Positions 1 to 15,600 of a stretch of DNA of 64,000 nt are shown one piece after another. Below the pieces are notes generated by a model. The model was not told the DNA's origin. It searched no databases and saw only the letters and a list, made by a program, of their open reading frames with translations. Position 1 is the first letter of the stretch; each line of letters opens with the position of its first letter. Source of the DNA: Metopolophium dirhodum (lineage: Eukaryota; Arthropoda; Insecta; Hemiptera; Aphididae); the NCBI RefSeq assembly GCF_019925205.1, contig NC_083560.1, positions 103,816,083-103,880,082 of the forward strand. The letters are read 5' to 3'. The position numbers and the translations under genes were made by a program.

Positions 1-101
1 ACCAAAATGGAAATATGAGTGGATAATTTCAGAGTTACTAAATTGTACGTTTGTTACGCCATACGCCCACTCGAAATTCCTCAAATGAAATACAAAATCT
101 A

Positions 102-238
102 ATGCTGGGTTGCATAAACAATTTATTAAATTTAATGGTTCACTAACAATTTAATGGACCAATCGTGGACCACTAAATCTTGTTTAAGAGACCATTAGCT
201 CACTGTTGATTCATTAAATGTTTTGCACAACCCGGCAT
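102..238 (+). mobile_element. Short MITE-like element with imperfect terminal inverted repeats
   Basis: The left end ATGCTGGGTTGCATAAAC and the reverse complement of the right end, ATGCCGGGTTGTGCAAAAC, match imperfectly over about 25 bases. The 137-bp interior carries repeated TTTAATGG words and no open frame. No clean target duplication is visible, so strand and family are not assigned. Confidence 0.55.
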
Positions 239-499
239 ACGTATCTGAGAATAATATGGCCTTTGAGCTTATTTAAAAATGCCACTAATTATAATTCAAA
301 TTAACAATTAATATTATTCCATGAAGAATAGGGACAAGCATTCCAGATGAATCACAAGTAATTATTCACCTCAAACAAAAAAACCTATTTTATAAAACTA
401 CTACAGTACCTATAGTTGTAATAATAATATTATTATTATTATTATTAAACGGAAATATCCCGTAATGATAGCCTGTGTGACAATGGATTAAAAAAAAAA

Positions 500-524
500 T
501 AATAATAATAATAATAATAATAAT
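500..524. repeat. (AAT)n microsatellite next to the exon 44 donor
   Basis: About eight uninterrupted AAT units, ending 17 bases below the splice donor of exon 44. A related (ATA/ATT)n tract lies at 421-446. Confidence 0.9.
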
Positions 525-542
525 ACATTTCGGACCACTGAC

Positions 543-676
543 CTGACACAGTTTGTCGGTGTGCGGACTGGCAGATTTTCTATGGAGCACATTTCGGTGT
601 AGGCGGTCGCCGATGTGCACGTCTCGTTTTTGTTGAATTGTTTCAGGCACAGGTCGTAATAGGGACTGGGGTTTAT
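543..676 (-). CDS. Apolipophorin exon 44: cysteine-rich tail after the vWD core
   Basis: Acceptor TTGCCGCAG|ATA, donor GTCAG|GTCAGT, entry phase 0, exit after two bases. Encodes INPSPYYDLCLKQFNKNETC then TAYTEMCSIENLPVRTPTNC, with four Cys and an NET sequon. This matches the short C8-like stretch after vWD domains. The exit phase shows that at least one more coding exon lies beyond position 1. Confidence 0.93.
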
Positions 677-3600
677 CTGCGGCAAATGAAAAGTGCAACG
701 CAAAAATTATACTAGCCGTTATCACTGGTATTGTGCAAATCGTTTGTAGGCAGAGGAAAATCATTAGATATATATGTAGGTACATAATATATAATAATAT
801 GTACGATTGGACGTACAAGTATATTAGATACATAGATATTATCGTAGGGTCATTATCGTGTCGCCTCAACTACGGTAATAATAATAATATGATATACCGG
901 CCGGTTATTCGATTCGAGCAGTGACCTACAGGAATATCGCCTGTTATTGTCATGTATCGAGAATGTTATAATTTACATGATATTATATATAGACGCTAAT
1001 GCTTATCGTAAATATTTGGTACGATTGAAAACCGTTTTAAAATTATATTATAGCCTAGGTTTGTCATGATATTATATTGTATTAAAGGCAGACCTCATGC
1101 AGACTATCCAACATTTTTAGACCCAAAAATATTCATTCTAAAATTCCAAAACAGTAAATTTGATTTTGCTATATGTACCTACACGTTTTATTCAATTATT
1201 TACGGCATAATATACAATAAGGGAATTAAGCGATTGAAATTAATAAAACAAAAACGTTTTCGATATTCTTATGGGAGTAGGTACACATCATTATACCCAG
1301 CTATGTATGTATATATATTATATTTATTTTGTATTTACTGTTGGAGTTTCAATGATTGTCTATCGCTCTAAAAACCTATTGTAGAGAAGTCTTTTAACTT
1401 ATTATAATATATTATGAATTATACAACAATGCAATAATAATTAGGGAATTAGGACTGTTTAATAACCAGTAGCTAAACCCACTTTGGGTACCTACTACCT
1501 ATGCAAAGCATTATACCTATACAGCATTTTATATTGTTGTCCGTATAACAGCAATATTATAATATTATTTTCCCAAGACGTAACTTTTCCAAATAAGCTT
1601 ACACCATTTTATAGGTAACCTGTCTTTTATTCTAATATATTTATTTCTGTACCTAATGATTAGTATTGAAAGTATATTATAATATCACGTACTGTATAGG
1701 TTTTTTTCACTACGTATATATTATATTTAACTGGTACACGTTTCTCTATACCTATTTAGAAATTGATTTAAATTTTTATAGAGCGATATACTGAGATTAG
1801 TATTAAATGGCGCGTGATTTCCATCCGACGTCCTAATCTAAGACCCGCGGCGTCTGGGACTCGTTATTAAATCCGGTAAGCATAGCTGCTGCCGTTGCGG
1901 TACGTTATTACCAGGGCTGTGAATTTAATGCACTAAAAATCCATGAAATACGAATGCATCCGTGCGCTCAGGAAAATAGGAAAATAAACATTATAAAATA
2001 TATGTACTAAACCTTCCAAAATATGTGAAATTTACTACATGAAAATAATGTACTATAATTATATATATTATATTATATAGCTTCAAAAGTAGTGTTCAAA
2101 GATATTAAATAGTATGCGTAAAATATTAAAATTGTACAATAGCAAATGTGTATTATAACAAAAAATGCAAGCCATAATCATATTATTAGTTATTAAAAAT
2201 AAAAAATAATAATTTTTTAAAGAATTTACGCATAATACATTGTATATAAAAATATTATAATATGTATAGCTGTATAGGTATTAAATTTTGACAATTCCAT
2301 AAATCTGTATTTTTTTCCCCAGATAAGCAATACAAATTAAAAACATAAAAGAACAATTGTATACGCTAACGCGTATTGTAAAATTATGCAAAATACATTT
2401 TGTTTTTAAAATAATATTGTATTGTTTTGAATAATATTTGAATTTCACTTATTTTTTCATTCAGAGCTGAGTTCACCGATAAGCAAAATCATTATATTCA
2501 CATTCCTAATTATTTAATATTGTTGGCTTCTAATTATCTAATTAATTCGGAAGTGGATGTATCAAAAGAAAAAATAAACGTATCATCTCCCAAAAAAAAA
2601 AAAAATAATATTCCTTGTTCAAATACCTCACTGCTTGTACTAGTTGTAAATCAAAGTCCTAATGTTATTTGCGGCGAACAAAGGCTTTCAATCACTTTAG
2701 TTGTAAAAAATTGAGTTGGGGACCTTGTTTGTTGGGTACATCGAGTCCTTTCGTATTAGGCAGTGCCGTCCACAATAATATAATACATTATTGTTATGGC
2801 GACAAGGTGACTGAGTGACGACGAAAAATTAATAATATTATGCGTACCACGGAGAAACAGGTGAATAGCGACGAGGTCTTGTGTTTGAAATAGCTATCGC
2901 AGATCTCCACGATTTGAGCGCTGGGCGACGATTTCCTCTGGACTGACGGGTATGCGCTGCAGCTGTTCTCGTTCAGCGACCAGCTCTCGGTGAACTTGTA
3001 CAAGTCCGGTTCCAAGTAGCCATTGGACGACAGCATGTCATTGATGGGCTCGTTATCCAGCGTTCCAAGCAGTCCCGCAGTCTTCCCGAAATACCAACCT
3101 GAAGAAGTTTCCGGGGTGTAACAGAAATCATGCGTGAATGTAATATGGTAAAATATTATTATTTGACACAATACTATTTTGATATTTGATCAGTTATTAT
3201 TTATTTTCGTTCACAATATTAAAATATTAAATACTATAAGTCGAGTGCCTGACAGTCATATGCACCGATTATGTTTATTAGTTTAATTCTAGTTTATCTT
3301 AATCATTAACACTTTTAATCTCAAACTACTAAATAATGAGAATATCAAAATAGTCTTAGATGAATACATTAAAGATCACAGAAGGAAAATAATATCAACA
3401 GTTAATAACACAAAATAATAGTTTAAAATTTAAATACATTAAATTGAAAAATGTAATGACATTTTAAAAACTATTGTAATATCTTCTATATCTGAGAAAA
3501 TCAAATTCTAAAAGAGAAAGTTGAATGAAGTACTTGAAAAAAGTTGTTTTCTTAGAAAATAATTATTGCTCTACTTCTCAAGTCGTAAATGCATAAGATT

Positions 3601-6600
3601 TAATTTCGGAAGCGATTGACATTCGTGTTCCAGTCATTTAATAATTTTTAACTTATTATCTAAACCTGTTTTAGTCTATATTATTATCTATATTACAAAT
3701 AAAATCAAATTATTTTGATTATTAATAATTTTTTAATTATTATTTTTTTTTAATTATTAGTAATTATAAAATAAACGTTTTGTACTCATATTTTACACAT
3801 ATACAAAAAATAAAATGTTTTTAATGGTACCTATATTATATTTGATATAATATCTAAAATGGCTCAGATGATTATTCATCACCTAGTACTATAATTTTTT
3901 TATTAAATAAATTGATTTAGACGAGTTATTTTCTGTTAAATGGAAGTTTTATTTTATTTTAACTATTGGTGATTCAATTGATTTCCAAGTCTATCAAAAT
4001 CATTTCACTAGTGGTGTAATAATGATGGTGTGTCATTAAATATTGACAAATGTTATAGGTACAATTTAATGCACTCACACTCCTTAAAAAAAAAAAAAAC
4101 TCTATCTTTGGATTATTCTATAGCTAACATAAATTTTACATGTAAAGTTACATCAATATGGTTCTATTTGATTTGAAAATATATTTTAATAATTATGTTG
4201 ATTCCATTCGAAATAATATTTTTTTATAAGATTAGGACTTTTAAAACTCATGTGTATAGTTGTAGTTTACGTAGAATCCGTTTTAAAAAAATAAGTTCAA
4301 TCTCAAATGGAATATGCTTGAATAGTTGAATATGGCACTCATATAATATAGGTCAAATTAATACGCTAAATAATTTTTCAGATATTTATCTCATAAATAA
4401 TATATATGGAGAAAATTTCTCATTCAGTTTAAAATTGCATAGGTAGTTGTTTTTTTAAATTAAATTCTTTATAAATCAGACATTTTGTATTAAAATGTTA
4501 TTTAAATTATTCCATAATATGATTGATTGTCTTAAGCTTCTCGAGTGAATAAACGTTAAGTTAACTTAATTAATTCTAGGGGCAAACATACTTTTTATTT
4601 ATCAGATATAAATACAAACAATTTGCGAACATGTTAATGTCTGTATGTAATATTTTAAATTGTTTTGATTTATTTTCTACAATAGATATTGGTTTTTTTT
4701 CTATTTACTAGATTTATTTGTTAGATACTTTAAATAGATTTTTCATGTAATATCTACTTATAGACTATATATAGTTTATAAGTAGATAACTTAGTTACTA
4801 ATTTTTATTTAAAATACGTTAATTTCATGTTGTGATATTGTTATGGTATTTAAATCATAAAATGTCTTACGTATTTATTAACTTTCACAAGTCACTACCC
4901 TTTATATTATATATAATATTTGTAATAGGAATTTAATTTTCGTGCGAAAGATTTTTATTATATATTCAACGACGATCGGATAAATATCGTGACGACACTA
5001 TCAAGGCATATAAAATCAGTCATGAGTATTTATTTTTCCGAAAAATATCGTTAACAGGAAACGCTGATTTATACTACTAGCAGTATTGCTATATTAAGTT
5101 ATGAGCAAAAATAGCGTAAAATTGAAAAAAAAAAATAACTGTTATATCCATATATAGGCGACACTTGGCAAACATTCATCTCAGTGTTTACACACCTCCC
5201 AGACATTTTCATATAATAACTTTATTTTAAACTTATTATTTATTTTAGTCATAATTTTATGTAATAGAGTATTTTTATGTTTCAATTTTATCATGGTTAG
5301 TTTAATAATGAATTTAATATTTTATTTAATGTAGATAATTTAACGACCAATCTTAAATCTCATTTATCATTTTTATAACACCAATAAATAATCAATATTT
5401 ACCCACTGTATTAAAAAAATTATTTTAAAAGAAAACCCTGTTCATTTTTAAAATCTATTTTCATATGCTAGTTAAAATGATGATACCAATACTATAATAT
5501 AAGAAAATGTTGTATGTTTGTTTTCCACAGTAAATATTGAAATGAAAAATATGGGGCTACATGATTAATGACTAATACTGTCTATCACTAAAACATTTTA
5601 ATTAGAAAATATAAAATGTTATAAAATAATCATAATAGGACCAGTTAATCACATCATTGTTATATTATATATTGTAAGGTTATATTGTAACTATTTTATA
5701 TATCTGTAAGCAAATAAATACATTAACAAGTCTGTTGTCTATTTTTGTAATCATGTCTAATATTAGCAATAATTAAAGATTATATTAATTACCTATATAA
5801 ATTATAAAAAACCTTTGTCAACAAGACTGAAACATAGTACACTATTACGCACCAAAATGTTAAAATGTATTATGATATTAATAATATTGAAACCACACTA
5901 AAATAATAACATTTTATGTAAATTAACTTGTTAATAATTTATGATTTTTCAAATGATTGTTGTTTATTTATTGATATAATATGTGTAAGACCCAATTTTA
6001 AAAATACATGCAATAGACAGAAGATAAATGACAAATATAATTATTAATTAGAAATATAACAATAGAAATAATTATAGACAAAACCACTTCTAGATAATAT
6101 AAAAATTAAACAAGGGATGATGGGTCCGAATGGCCATTTACATAATTTTTAGTATTGGATTGCCTTTAAATAAATAGTACTTAGTAGGAAATATTTAAGT
6201 GAGGAAGGATTAGGAATGACGATAATTGTACGGAGGGACAAGAAAATTAACTTTGTTTAATAAAGTAGAAGCTTCAATTTCAGAATTGATTAATTTTTAA
6301 AAAAACAATTACTATCGTCTCTTCTGTCTAATAAATATTTTAAATTAAACACACGAAGAACAGGATAGTGATCATGTGGAGGTTTATCAATTTTAAATAT
6401 ATAGGCATACAACTTGAGAAATGTTCACTGGACTCGACATTTATTGACTGTAGTGAATGGATCCCAAACAACTGTATCATACTTCAAAACAGAATAAACA
6501 CTAAAATGCTGAATATACTAAATATAGGAAGACAGTTTGAAATCTACGCAAATACACTTAACACAGTCCAACGAATTAGGAGCTTTAAAGTCATATTTTC

Positions 6601-9600
6601 AACAGGTAGAAGTTTTTCAACACAATATTTCATCAAATACGCAACCAAATTAAAGCCAGGTTAAAGCAAGATCAAAATATGCAAAAACTGAACTAGCATA
6701 TTTAGTGGGTATTGAACACGCCTATCAGAACTTGAGCTATTAAGTTAAATACTGTCTACGAAAAAAGTCCTAAAACATCAAAAATTTTGAAAGTAATGAA
6801 GATTCTGTGTTTTGTAAATACATTGAATTACAAATCCTTATACTTATTTCTCGAGGACTAAAAAATGCATGAGCTCTTTATCATTTATCAGCACGAGTAT
6901 AAATTACTCTATAACTACATCAATATACTATTCATATTAATTAACAAGATAATCAGTTAGGAAATATAGATGATTATGGCTTAAAACAAACTTCTTATAA
7001 TTAATAATAAAATAAATCAAAATATGTTCAATGTAAAAATTGACATTAGGTGAGAATACATACGAGAGACTCACTTATCTCTTCTAACTATAATAGTTAT
7101 GGGCTTAATTTATAATTTTTGGACATGGAACTAAAAAGTTTCAAACTCAAATAGAAATATTCATCAATTAAAATATAAATCATTCTTCCAATTTATTGAA
7201 ATAAAAACAAATAAATCTAACAAGTTTGTGTAATATAATTTTTCTTCGGCAGCGTTTCTTAGAATAAGTAACTTTATTAAAAACTATTTTCGTCAACCAG
7301 TGGTGATCAAAATAAGGGAGAGGTTATGGGTCATGTCTCCCCCCACAGTTTTCTTATAAATCCCCTTATTTATATTTTTGGTTCTAGTACAACAATTCAT
7401 TTAAATATATTATTAGGTACCCGGGTGGGATTTTATAGCTTTTTCATAATTCTTATAAAGAGAAAACAGAATAAGCTTATAATTTGTTTCATAATATATA
7501 AAACTGAAATTGTTGAATGTTGAATGCTGTTTTACATATTTTGCGATTTTTTAGATTTTAGTGCTCTTTCTGGTTTTTTTTAGATATTTTTGCATTTTAA
7601 ACTATTTTTTAATTAAAATGGGTCATAATATGTTATCATTTTAATAAACGTGTTTTTGATTATTATCTAGATTAAGTCAAATAGACCTAATCGTTACCGA
7701 CTTCACGGACGTGCTGGCATTTTGTATTCGTTTTTAATTTTAAGCTTTTGTTATCTTCTGAATTTGATAGGCTTTTTTTTGTCATTTACTCCTGCGTTTA
7801 TCATTGAACGAGTTTTGAAGGCTTTAGGTATAATGTATATACTATATTAATACATCCTACTAGTGTACTAACCTACCTACTAAACTAATTGTGTTTTCGG
7901 TTGAACGTATTATGATTATTTTTTGTCACGGCTTAACTTGTACTTGACTTTATTTTAAAATTTCAGTTTTCCCATATTTCTTGTTTTTATTGCATATTTA
8001 GTGATATTTAGGGTAATATTAATAGCACACAATATTTTTGCAATCTTAATTCGATAATCCAAACCTTGATTATAAGGTACAACCTTCCCCCCTCCCCTCA
8101 TTGAAAATTTCTGGACACGCCACTGTCATAAACTATTATGTTTTATTGACTTAAATTCACCCGTTTTATTATTATACGTATTTATACTTGAAATTACATC
8201 GAACTCACTGAAAGTGGAACGTTAGCCGAAAAAGCGAGTACAGTGTATATTAAAAGTAGAGAGGTACTCAAAATTATAACCAGGCAACATGTAAATAATT
8301 TTAATATCGATATTTTTATTTGTACTACTCGTATATTGTTTTTTTTTAAATCTATATTTTAGTAATATAATTACTTAAATCTAGACACATCGTACTTCTT
8401 GCATCATCGTATGCTGTATACTGTTATTTTATGTTTCTACATATCTACCTACCTATTGTAATTTGGCTCACCCGTTTAATCATAATAAATAAAATGTAGC
8501 ACGAGCATGATCACGTACACGGAGCTAAATATTATTTTTAATGTGCATTGCTAAATTTGTAGATACTAACATACTGCTCAAAAATATTATCGTGAGTACC
8601 GATAATAGTAGTTAAGAACTAACAATCTGCTATATAATCATTGCTGCAGCCTGCATGGAAATTGAATGATAATTTTGATTCTGGATGAGCGAACATAATA
8701 ATAATAGAGAAAAATACTGATGACTTAATATGGTCAAAAACATGCAAAATTTCGTAACATTTTTTTTTAAAAGTTCATAAAAATCAAATTAATTTTATAT
8801 TATATAACATAAGTGTAAATTTAAATTTCGCAATAATTTAAGTAGATAGGTATATCAATATACTATATAATTGTTTGAATATTAAATATAGATAAACATG
8901 TTTATAATTTGAATAGTTTAAACTTTAAATGTATAAAAGTGACATAATATAATATGTGTTTTGAAGTTTAAACTTACAACTTTTTCGTAATATATTATGT
9001 AAATAAGGCAAAAAATTATACATTCTGGATAATTGTACAATGGAATGAATTGTAGCTATCCTATATCTAATGATGAGAGTAGGTACCTAGGTACATAATA
9101 GGTATCTACTGCACTGGCGCACGGTGCAGATAGTACAATGCCATAATGTATACTCATATTATTATTACGCATATATACCTACGCGCCCCTGATTGTGATA
9201 ATTTTAGTAATAATTATGATAATATTATTTTTGTACCTGATACGTGAAACGTGCAATATTGGAAATTCATATTGCATATTAGAGATAAGCCCCTCTCGCT
9301 CTCTATCATGAGCAATTCGTTTTCGTAGTAGATAACCGTATCGTTCAGTTGCAACGGCATTTGTTTAATACTGTCGGGAAAAACTCTCACGTCCTGAAGC
9401 ATAAAAAAAGAAACGAAGACAATTTAATGTACTATAATAGTTATAATATACCTATGTTGTTATTATTATTATGGTTATTAAAAATATTATCATATCGTGA
9501 CGGTAGTACGGCGCATAACATTTGCAGGATACACCGTTCGAACATATTTTATTAACCGTTTATATGGTATCGCATTGGGTTAGTTACACATTAAATAAAT

Positions 9601-12600
9601 AATTATTATTATATAGTGCTCGTTTCGAACTCTAATGGCATAGGTATAGTGGGTACCTACATGTGTGATAATGGTATATATTGCTGGTTCGTCACAATGA
9701 TAATAGTGGAACATGTACGAGGATCGATTTTTTAGGTTCCTACTAGGAATTAGATGTATTTTAATAAGTATATTATGTGTGATCCATCTAAAATTATTAC
9801 GATTAATCAACGTTTCTGATAACTATATTTTTACAATGTGTCATTGTAAACAGTTATGAAATCCTTTTGCCAATATTTTGGAAACAAAATAAAAGCACAA
9901 AAACATGAATTTGTATTGGGGGTCAGTTGATACAACAACAATGCAAAATTCAGAAGATAAACTCATAACTTTTGTAGTGAAAATAGCCCACCTATTTAAT
10001 ATCCTACACGTCTTTATCTCACGCGTAATGTGGAATTCTACGGAATGTCAATTAAATAGTTATTCTTATTTGTTGTACTTTTTTTATTCATTTCATCTTA
10101 TTTTTTGTATATACTATTATAGTGAAGAAAATGAAGAAAACTTAATTAAAAAAAAAAAAAAAACTGATAATAATAACAAAGAATTTTAGGAAAGCGAAAG
10201 CGACTATAGTGATGGCTTGGATAAAGTGCAAAAATGGTTCAGACATTGATTTAAATGGAACTGAAGGAGTTAGTGAAATATAATACGTACTTACTTATGA
10301 TTATGATAAATGTATAAAATAATATATTTCAATTGAGTTCATTTTTTGTTATTATTTGTACCATAGTCGGTATTAAAGTATTAAAGTATTAAAGTATTAA
10401 AGTAAAACTATTTAGTAATACTAATCATTTTCCTGAACAATATTATATAAAAACTAGTTTATTATTGATTTATTATTTAGTACTTAAGTTCATTAAGTAA
10501 TTGTATTTTAATTTACTGTATTATACTATCTATTAATTTATTATTTATTTATAAATATTAAATGTATATAAATTGATTCTTTATATAAAAAGAATATAGG
10601 TATATTATCGAAAATATTTTATTTAAATTATAAGTATTTTATTATATTGAATATTTAAATGATTTTATAGGTAAAGATTTTGTTAATACAAAATAAATAC
10701 CACTTTTACAAATCAAAGTGGCAATATTAAATATAACAATTTCCAATCGATTATAATTGTTCAACATTTTGAAAGATTTCACAGTTTTCTTTTTTCATAA
10801 AATTACCACACTTTACTTAGAGCACAAAAAATATATTTTATAATTTTAAATTTTAAAACTCAGAATAGTTAGAAGGAATGTTTGTAGATCACATACTAAA
10901 ATAACGCTTTTCAGTCATCTTATACCAAAATAAAAAAAATGTCGTTCAACATGTCGCCCGTACACTATCCATACAATTTAGTATTTACCTAGGTATCATG
11001 TAATGGAAATATTTTAATAAAGCAATTAAGGGATCGTTACTGTCACAATTTATTGTTGTATGCGTTTATTTTAAATTATAAAAGTAGGTATTCGTATTAA
11101 ATAAATTCATACTATTAAGAGGCGGAAACGGTGAAATCGAGTATTAAACGCGGCCAATGTTACTAAATTATTAATAGCATGACATTCGAGTCTAAATTAT
11201 AGTGCTTAGTGACCGTCATATAATAGGTCACAGTAACTACAACTGTAAGCATTCGAAACTTTAAAGCTGATGGAACTTCCTCATCTGCAAACTTCAATGT
11301 GCTTTCATAGGTTTTTTGTGGCATGCATATAACAACAAAGCGATATTAATGACTTATGTAATAATATGACAATATATTGGTGGTATTAAAATAATATTTT
11401 CGAGTGTGCTGAAAAGGACGTCAGCTCCTTATTACGAAACCATATGGTTTCTATATTACGCACGCTTCTCGTACCTTGCGAAGGAGGTCTATCGAAATCG
11501 TCTCGGACCCCAGTATCAGCAACATCGTGTAGTGGCCTTTGATTTCAGATTCATAGTTGAGCACCAGAGAAAACTCATTACCGACGAAATCATTGGCCAG
11601 CAGATACGAACATTGGCCCTTAAAGTCGTAATGTCTCTGGTCGAATGTCACAAAGTGCTGCGACCCGACTATCATCGCGTGAGCTGCAACACGAGCGTGG
11701 TTACGCAACAAGTTGAGTAGTAGAAGAAAACAGGTAATTAAATATAATATTGTAATATATTAATATAATATAAGTGCAATATTGTTTCACGAATGGTATT
11801 AGTCGTGCACAAAAGTTGTAAAAGTATTTCATAGTTAGCATATTTTTAAAGATGGTCCCATAAGGCCACCATAACACTTTTTTTCCGATATACAATATTC
11901 CAATATTTATATTGCTATAATATAAAATTGAACTGGTATTTTAATTTGTCTGATCCGTGACCCAACATAAAAAAAACCTATCGATTGGATCAAAACCCGA
12001 TATTCTATATACATATAATGTGATATAAATTATGTGAATTATCAACACATCTTGCTTTTTTGCAAGGATTATTAATTTATTATACCTAATTACTTTTCTA
12101 GATGCAAAAATTAAACATTCTTTTCACCTGACAAAAAAATAAAACACAAATATATAACTAATAACCAAGTAAATAATAATTAATAATACTTAGGTATATA
12201 AATAAAAACAATAAAATTACATGTGCTGGTGTTTAGCCTAATACAGTAGAATCTAAACATCAAAATCATATCATGTCAACTATATGTTGTGGCGCTGCTG
12301 CTGATATCATACATATTTATTATATTTTAATAAATATTTCAGGTAAGTTTATACGACAATTCCAAAGAATGAAAATGTCGCAAACGTTATAATATTAAAT
12401 ATTGTGTGTGACTTATGTAAACAAATTATTTTGTAAATTATGTATAGTATTTATTACGTTTCCGATTCGATCGTTTAGATTTAATGATGCACCTGCGTAC
12501 ACTACTAACTATATACAAATATTTATCTGTCAAATCAGTTTTTATAATACATAATATCTTAAATATTATTATATAATATTATAGCATTGGTTACCTATAT

Positions 12601-15600
12601 TATTATAACCAGACGTATTATTGGTCGTTATTACTTATTATTTATTATACAATAGTACGCAACATTGTGTACGTACATATTATTGTGTCTGGTTCGTAAA
12701 ATAATGTACATTAGGTGCGCGTGTCCGAATCTCCAAACTAATTAGTATACACTGCCTACCTACTAGCTACATATATCCTATAATATAATTATTATAGGTA
12801 TGATCATGCCATAAATATATACCATCCATCGTATACTATAAATCATGAAATGCGAAGCGAGAATTTAAAACACTTTTTTTTGTCTACGAAATTCCGATCA
12901 CTTGTGTACCCATTGGCTATACTATTATTATAGTATATAGAATTATCGTAGATCATTATTATATTAGTATTATAATAAAGATATATTTCAATATTATATG
13001 GTTACGAAATATGTAGCAGTGTAGCCTAGGAAAAACTGTAGCTATACCTACGCGTGATAATATTATACATATTATTATTTATTATATTATAAAGTCGTAA
13101 TGGTGGGGTGACCTGAAGGTGGTTGCGATTACCTATATTATAATATTATTATAACATGCAATGGTCATCCATGAGCAAGTTCATAAAAAAAAAAATTAGT
13201 CGATCGAGTAAAGTCATCGGTAGTAAAGTGATGCTGTAAGTTATAGTTAACAAACAGTATTATATGTATATCTAAAAAAGTTTATAACATAGAGAATAAA
13301 AATTAATTTAACCCAGACCATAGTCCATAAGAAGTTAGTTAATTTTTTTTAATTACTACCCTACACATATCTACACAAATACAGTGATTGGGAAACTTTT
13401 AAATTTTTTTAAATAATAACCAAATATTTTATTAAAATGCACTATACTATTAGATATACAAATATACTATTCTTTCTTATAGCACACTACCTACAGCTAA
13501 ATTGTATGCGTTCATATAAACTAAATTATTAAATCAAGTAATGTTTATTTGTACATCTGTATTTAAAACCATTGTGTACCAAGTGATATAACAAATAATT
13601 AATATTAGTTTTAACAACGGATATGACGTGTAAACGCGATTTTCACTTGACGTATTAATCTTCCAAATTTACAGAAAAAATTTAATTTGTTAAAATGGGT
13701 GTTTTAGAGTTAATTAGAAAATTAACTAACTAGTTTAATTAGCTGATAAATTAAAAAAATATTAACTTTTTAACTTAACTTTAGCTTCAGTCTTTTTAAA
13801 TAGTTAAATAATTTAACCTACCTCGGAACGGTGGCAGCCAATTCGTGTAGTCCATAAATGGCATCAAATTATAGTACACAAACCAAAACGTCACATTGGA
13901 TGGCGCAAACATGCTCAACAGTTTAGTGGCCATTCTGTATTCTGGGATTTCCTAAAATAAACCATTGAGTGGCAAACGATCGCATTTAATTGTTATTTCA
14001 TTGTTTTCGGCGCAATTAGTTAAGTAGGTATATTATATCGGTGAATAATAATTTATAATAAGCATATCGTATTGACAATTACTTCGTATCTGGGCGTTTC
14101 ATTGAAAGCGTGCCACGAGAACGGCAACTTCTGTTCCAGTTCTAGAATTCCTTTTTCCGGATCGCATATAAATTTTGTTTTCGCCTTGTGGTATCTAAAA
14201 TAAAACACGATCATCGGTAAATTAACGATTTTGTCTATCATAAACGTGAAAACAAATTAACTTCATTATATTTTTCACGGAAACACGCTAAAAAAGTAAA
14301 GTTTGGTAATCGATACTTCAATACATCGTTATATCAATTAGGTGCCTATTATCCTTACCAACGGCGGTGGTGCAATAATTATAAGGGTGATTCAAAAATC
14401 ACATTCACCTCGTATTTTTCCTGATAATGATTTTACATAAAATATAAGATAGATATATTACAATATAGTCTATTCATGATTTTTTATAATAACGTTATAT
14501 TTGACAAAACTATTGAAATTTGTAAACGTAGTTATAACGAAAGCGATAATTTAAAATAATTAAATACCGCAAAACAAAACATAACATTTAACGAAATATA
14601 CTATATATAATTAAACAAAACATAACGCAAAACGTAATTTATAGAATATCATTGAACAAAAAATAACGCAAAACGAAATAATTTAAAAGGTCTTTTGGTT
14701 TCTTAGAAACATTTATTTCATGCAAACAATCTAAGAATTGATTATATTATATTCCGTATCCGGGCCATTACCTACCCGCATTAGTTATTATTAATAAATT
14801 TAATAGGTATTAAGACTATTCTAACTAACGATAAACGCAAAAGTTGAATAACGTTTTAATTCTAAATAACGACAAACCAAAAAATTGTGTAACGTTTTAA
14901 TTGAAAATTACATAAACGGGATTTTTTTTCAAATTTTCTAGCCCTGACTGTTTTATACAAATTATAAAACATTTTTATAGATTAACATAAATTACTATAA
15001 TTTTGAAACCACTATAGCCTATTACTAATGATCTTCTAAACCTATTACCTTGGGTACACAAATTTAAACAACTCGAATACCATACTCGTTAATTACTCTA
15101 TTTCAATTAAGATGTATCAAAATGTTCTGCTTAACAATAAACAACAATAAAAAGAGTAGTTATCATTTGAAAACAAAAAGTTTTTACCGTCACCGAACAC
15201 AGGATACTCCTTAAATGGATTGAGTATTTAAAAATATATAGTAATCAAATAAACTTGAAAATTCTAAAATCGGTATTTGAATAAATATAATGCGTAATCT
15301 AAGTAAAATGGGGGTGAGTATGTTTAATCAATCATCCTGTATACAAACACTGTTACGGGTCTTACTTCATTTCGTTGTCGACTGCTGTGTACGTTAGATC
15401 GTATAATCTATTCACTAGTTTTGGAATAATACTTTGGATTTTTTTGCTCAAGTCGATGTATTCGCAAAACCACACAAACTAAAAAACATAACGAAACAAT
15501 GTAAATAGGCCGTGGATAAGACGCACGTAGAAATATAATATGAAATGTTTTCATTGTTTAAGATAATATTATATCATCTGAACAACAGTCTCTATATTTT

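Larger units (their letters stand above)
1..542 (-). other. Partial intron downstream of exon 44
   Basis: Holds the short inverted-repeat element at 102-238 and two trinucleotide tracts (421-446 and 500-524). An open run at 1-86 on the minus strand was considered as a further exon but has no good acceptor or recognisable wording. Confidence 0.6.

Noticed and set aside
1..86. Open run on the minus strand (NFEWAYGVTNVQFSNSEIIH) as a further C-terminal exon
   Set aside because: The only nearby acceptor (TTTGAG) is poor, the phase-compatible frame could not be shown, and the wording does not resemble the region after the vWD domain in apolipophorins.
6368..6664. 98-codon plus-strand frame in the 6.1-kb intron
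   Set aside because: No domain, no repeat match, no splice or promoter context. Length is within chance expectation for this much AT-rich sequence.
11406..11720. 104-codon plus-strand open frame
   Set aside because: It is the antisense of exon 41, whose vWD wording and splice borders clearly set the coding strand.
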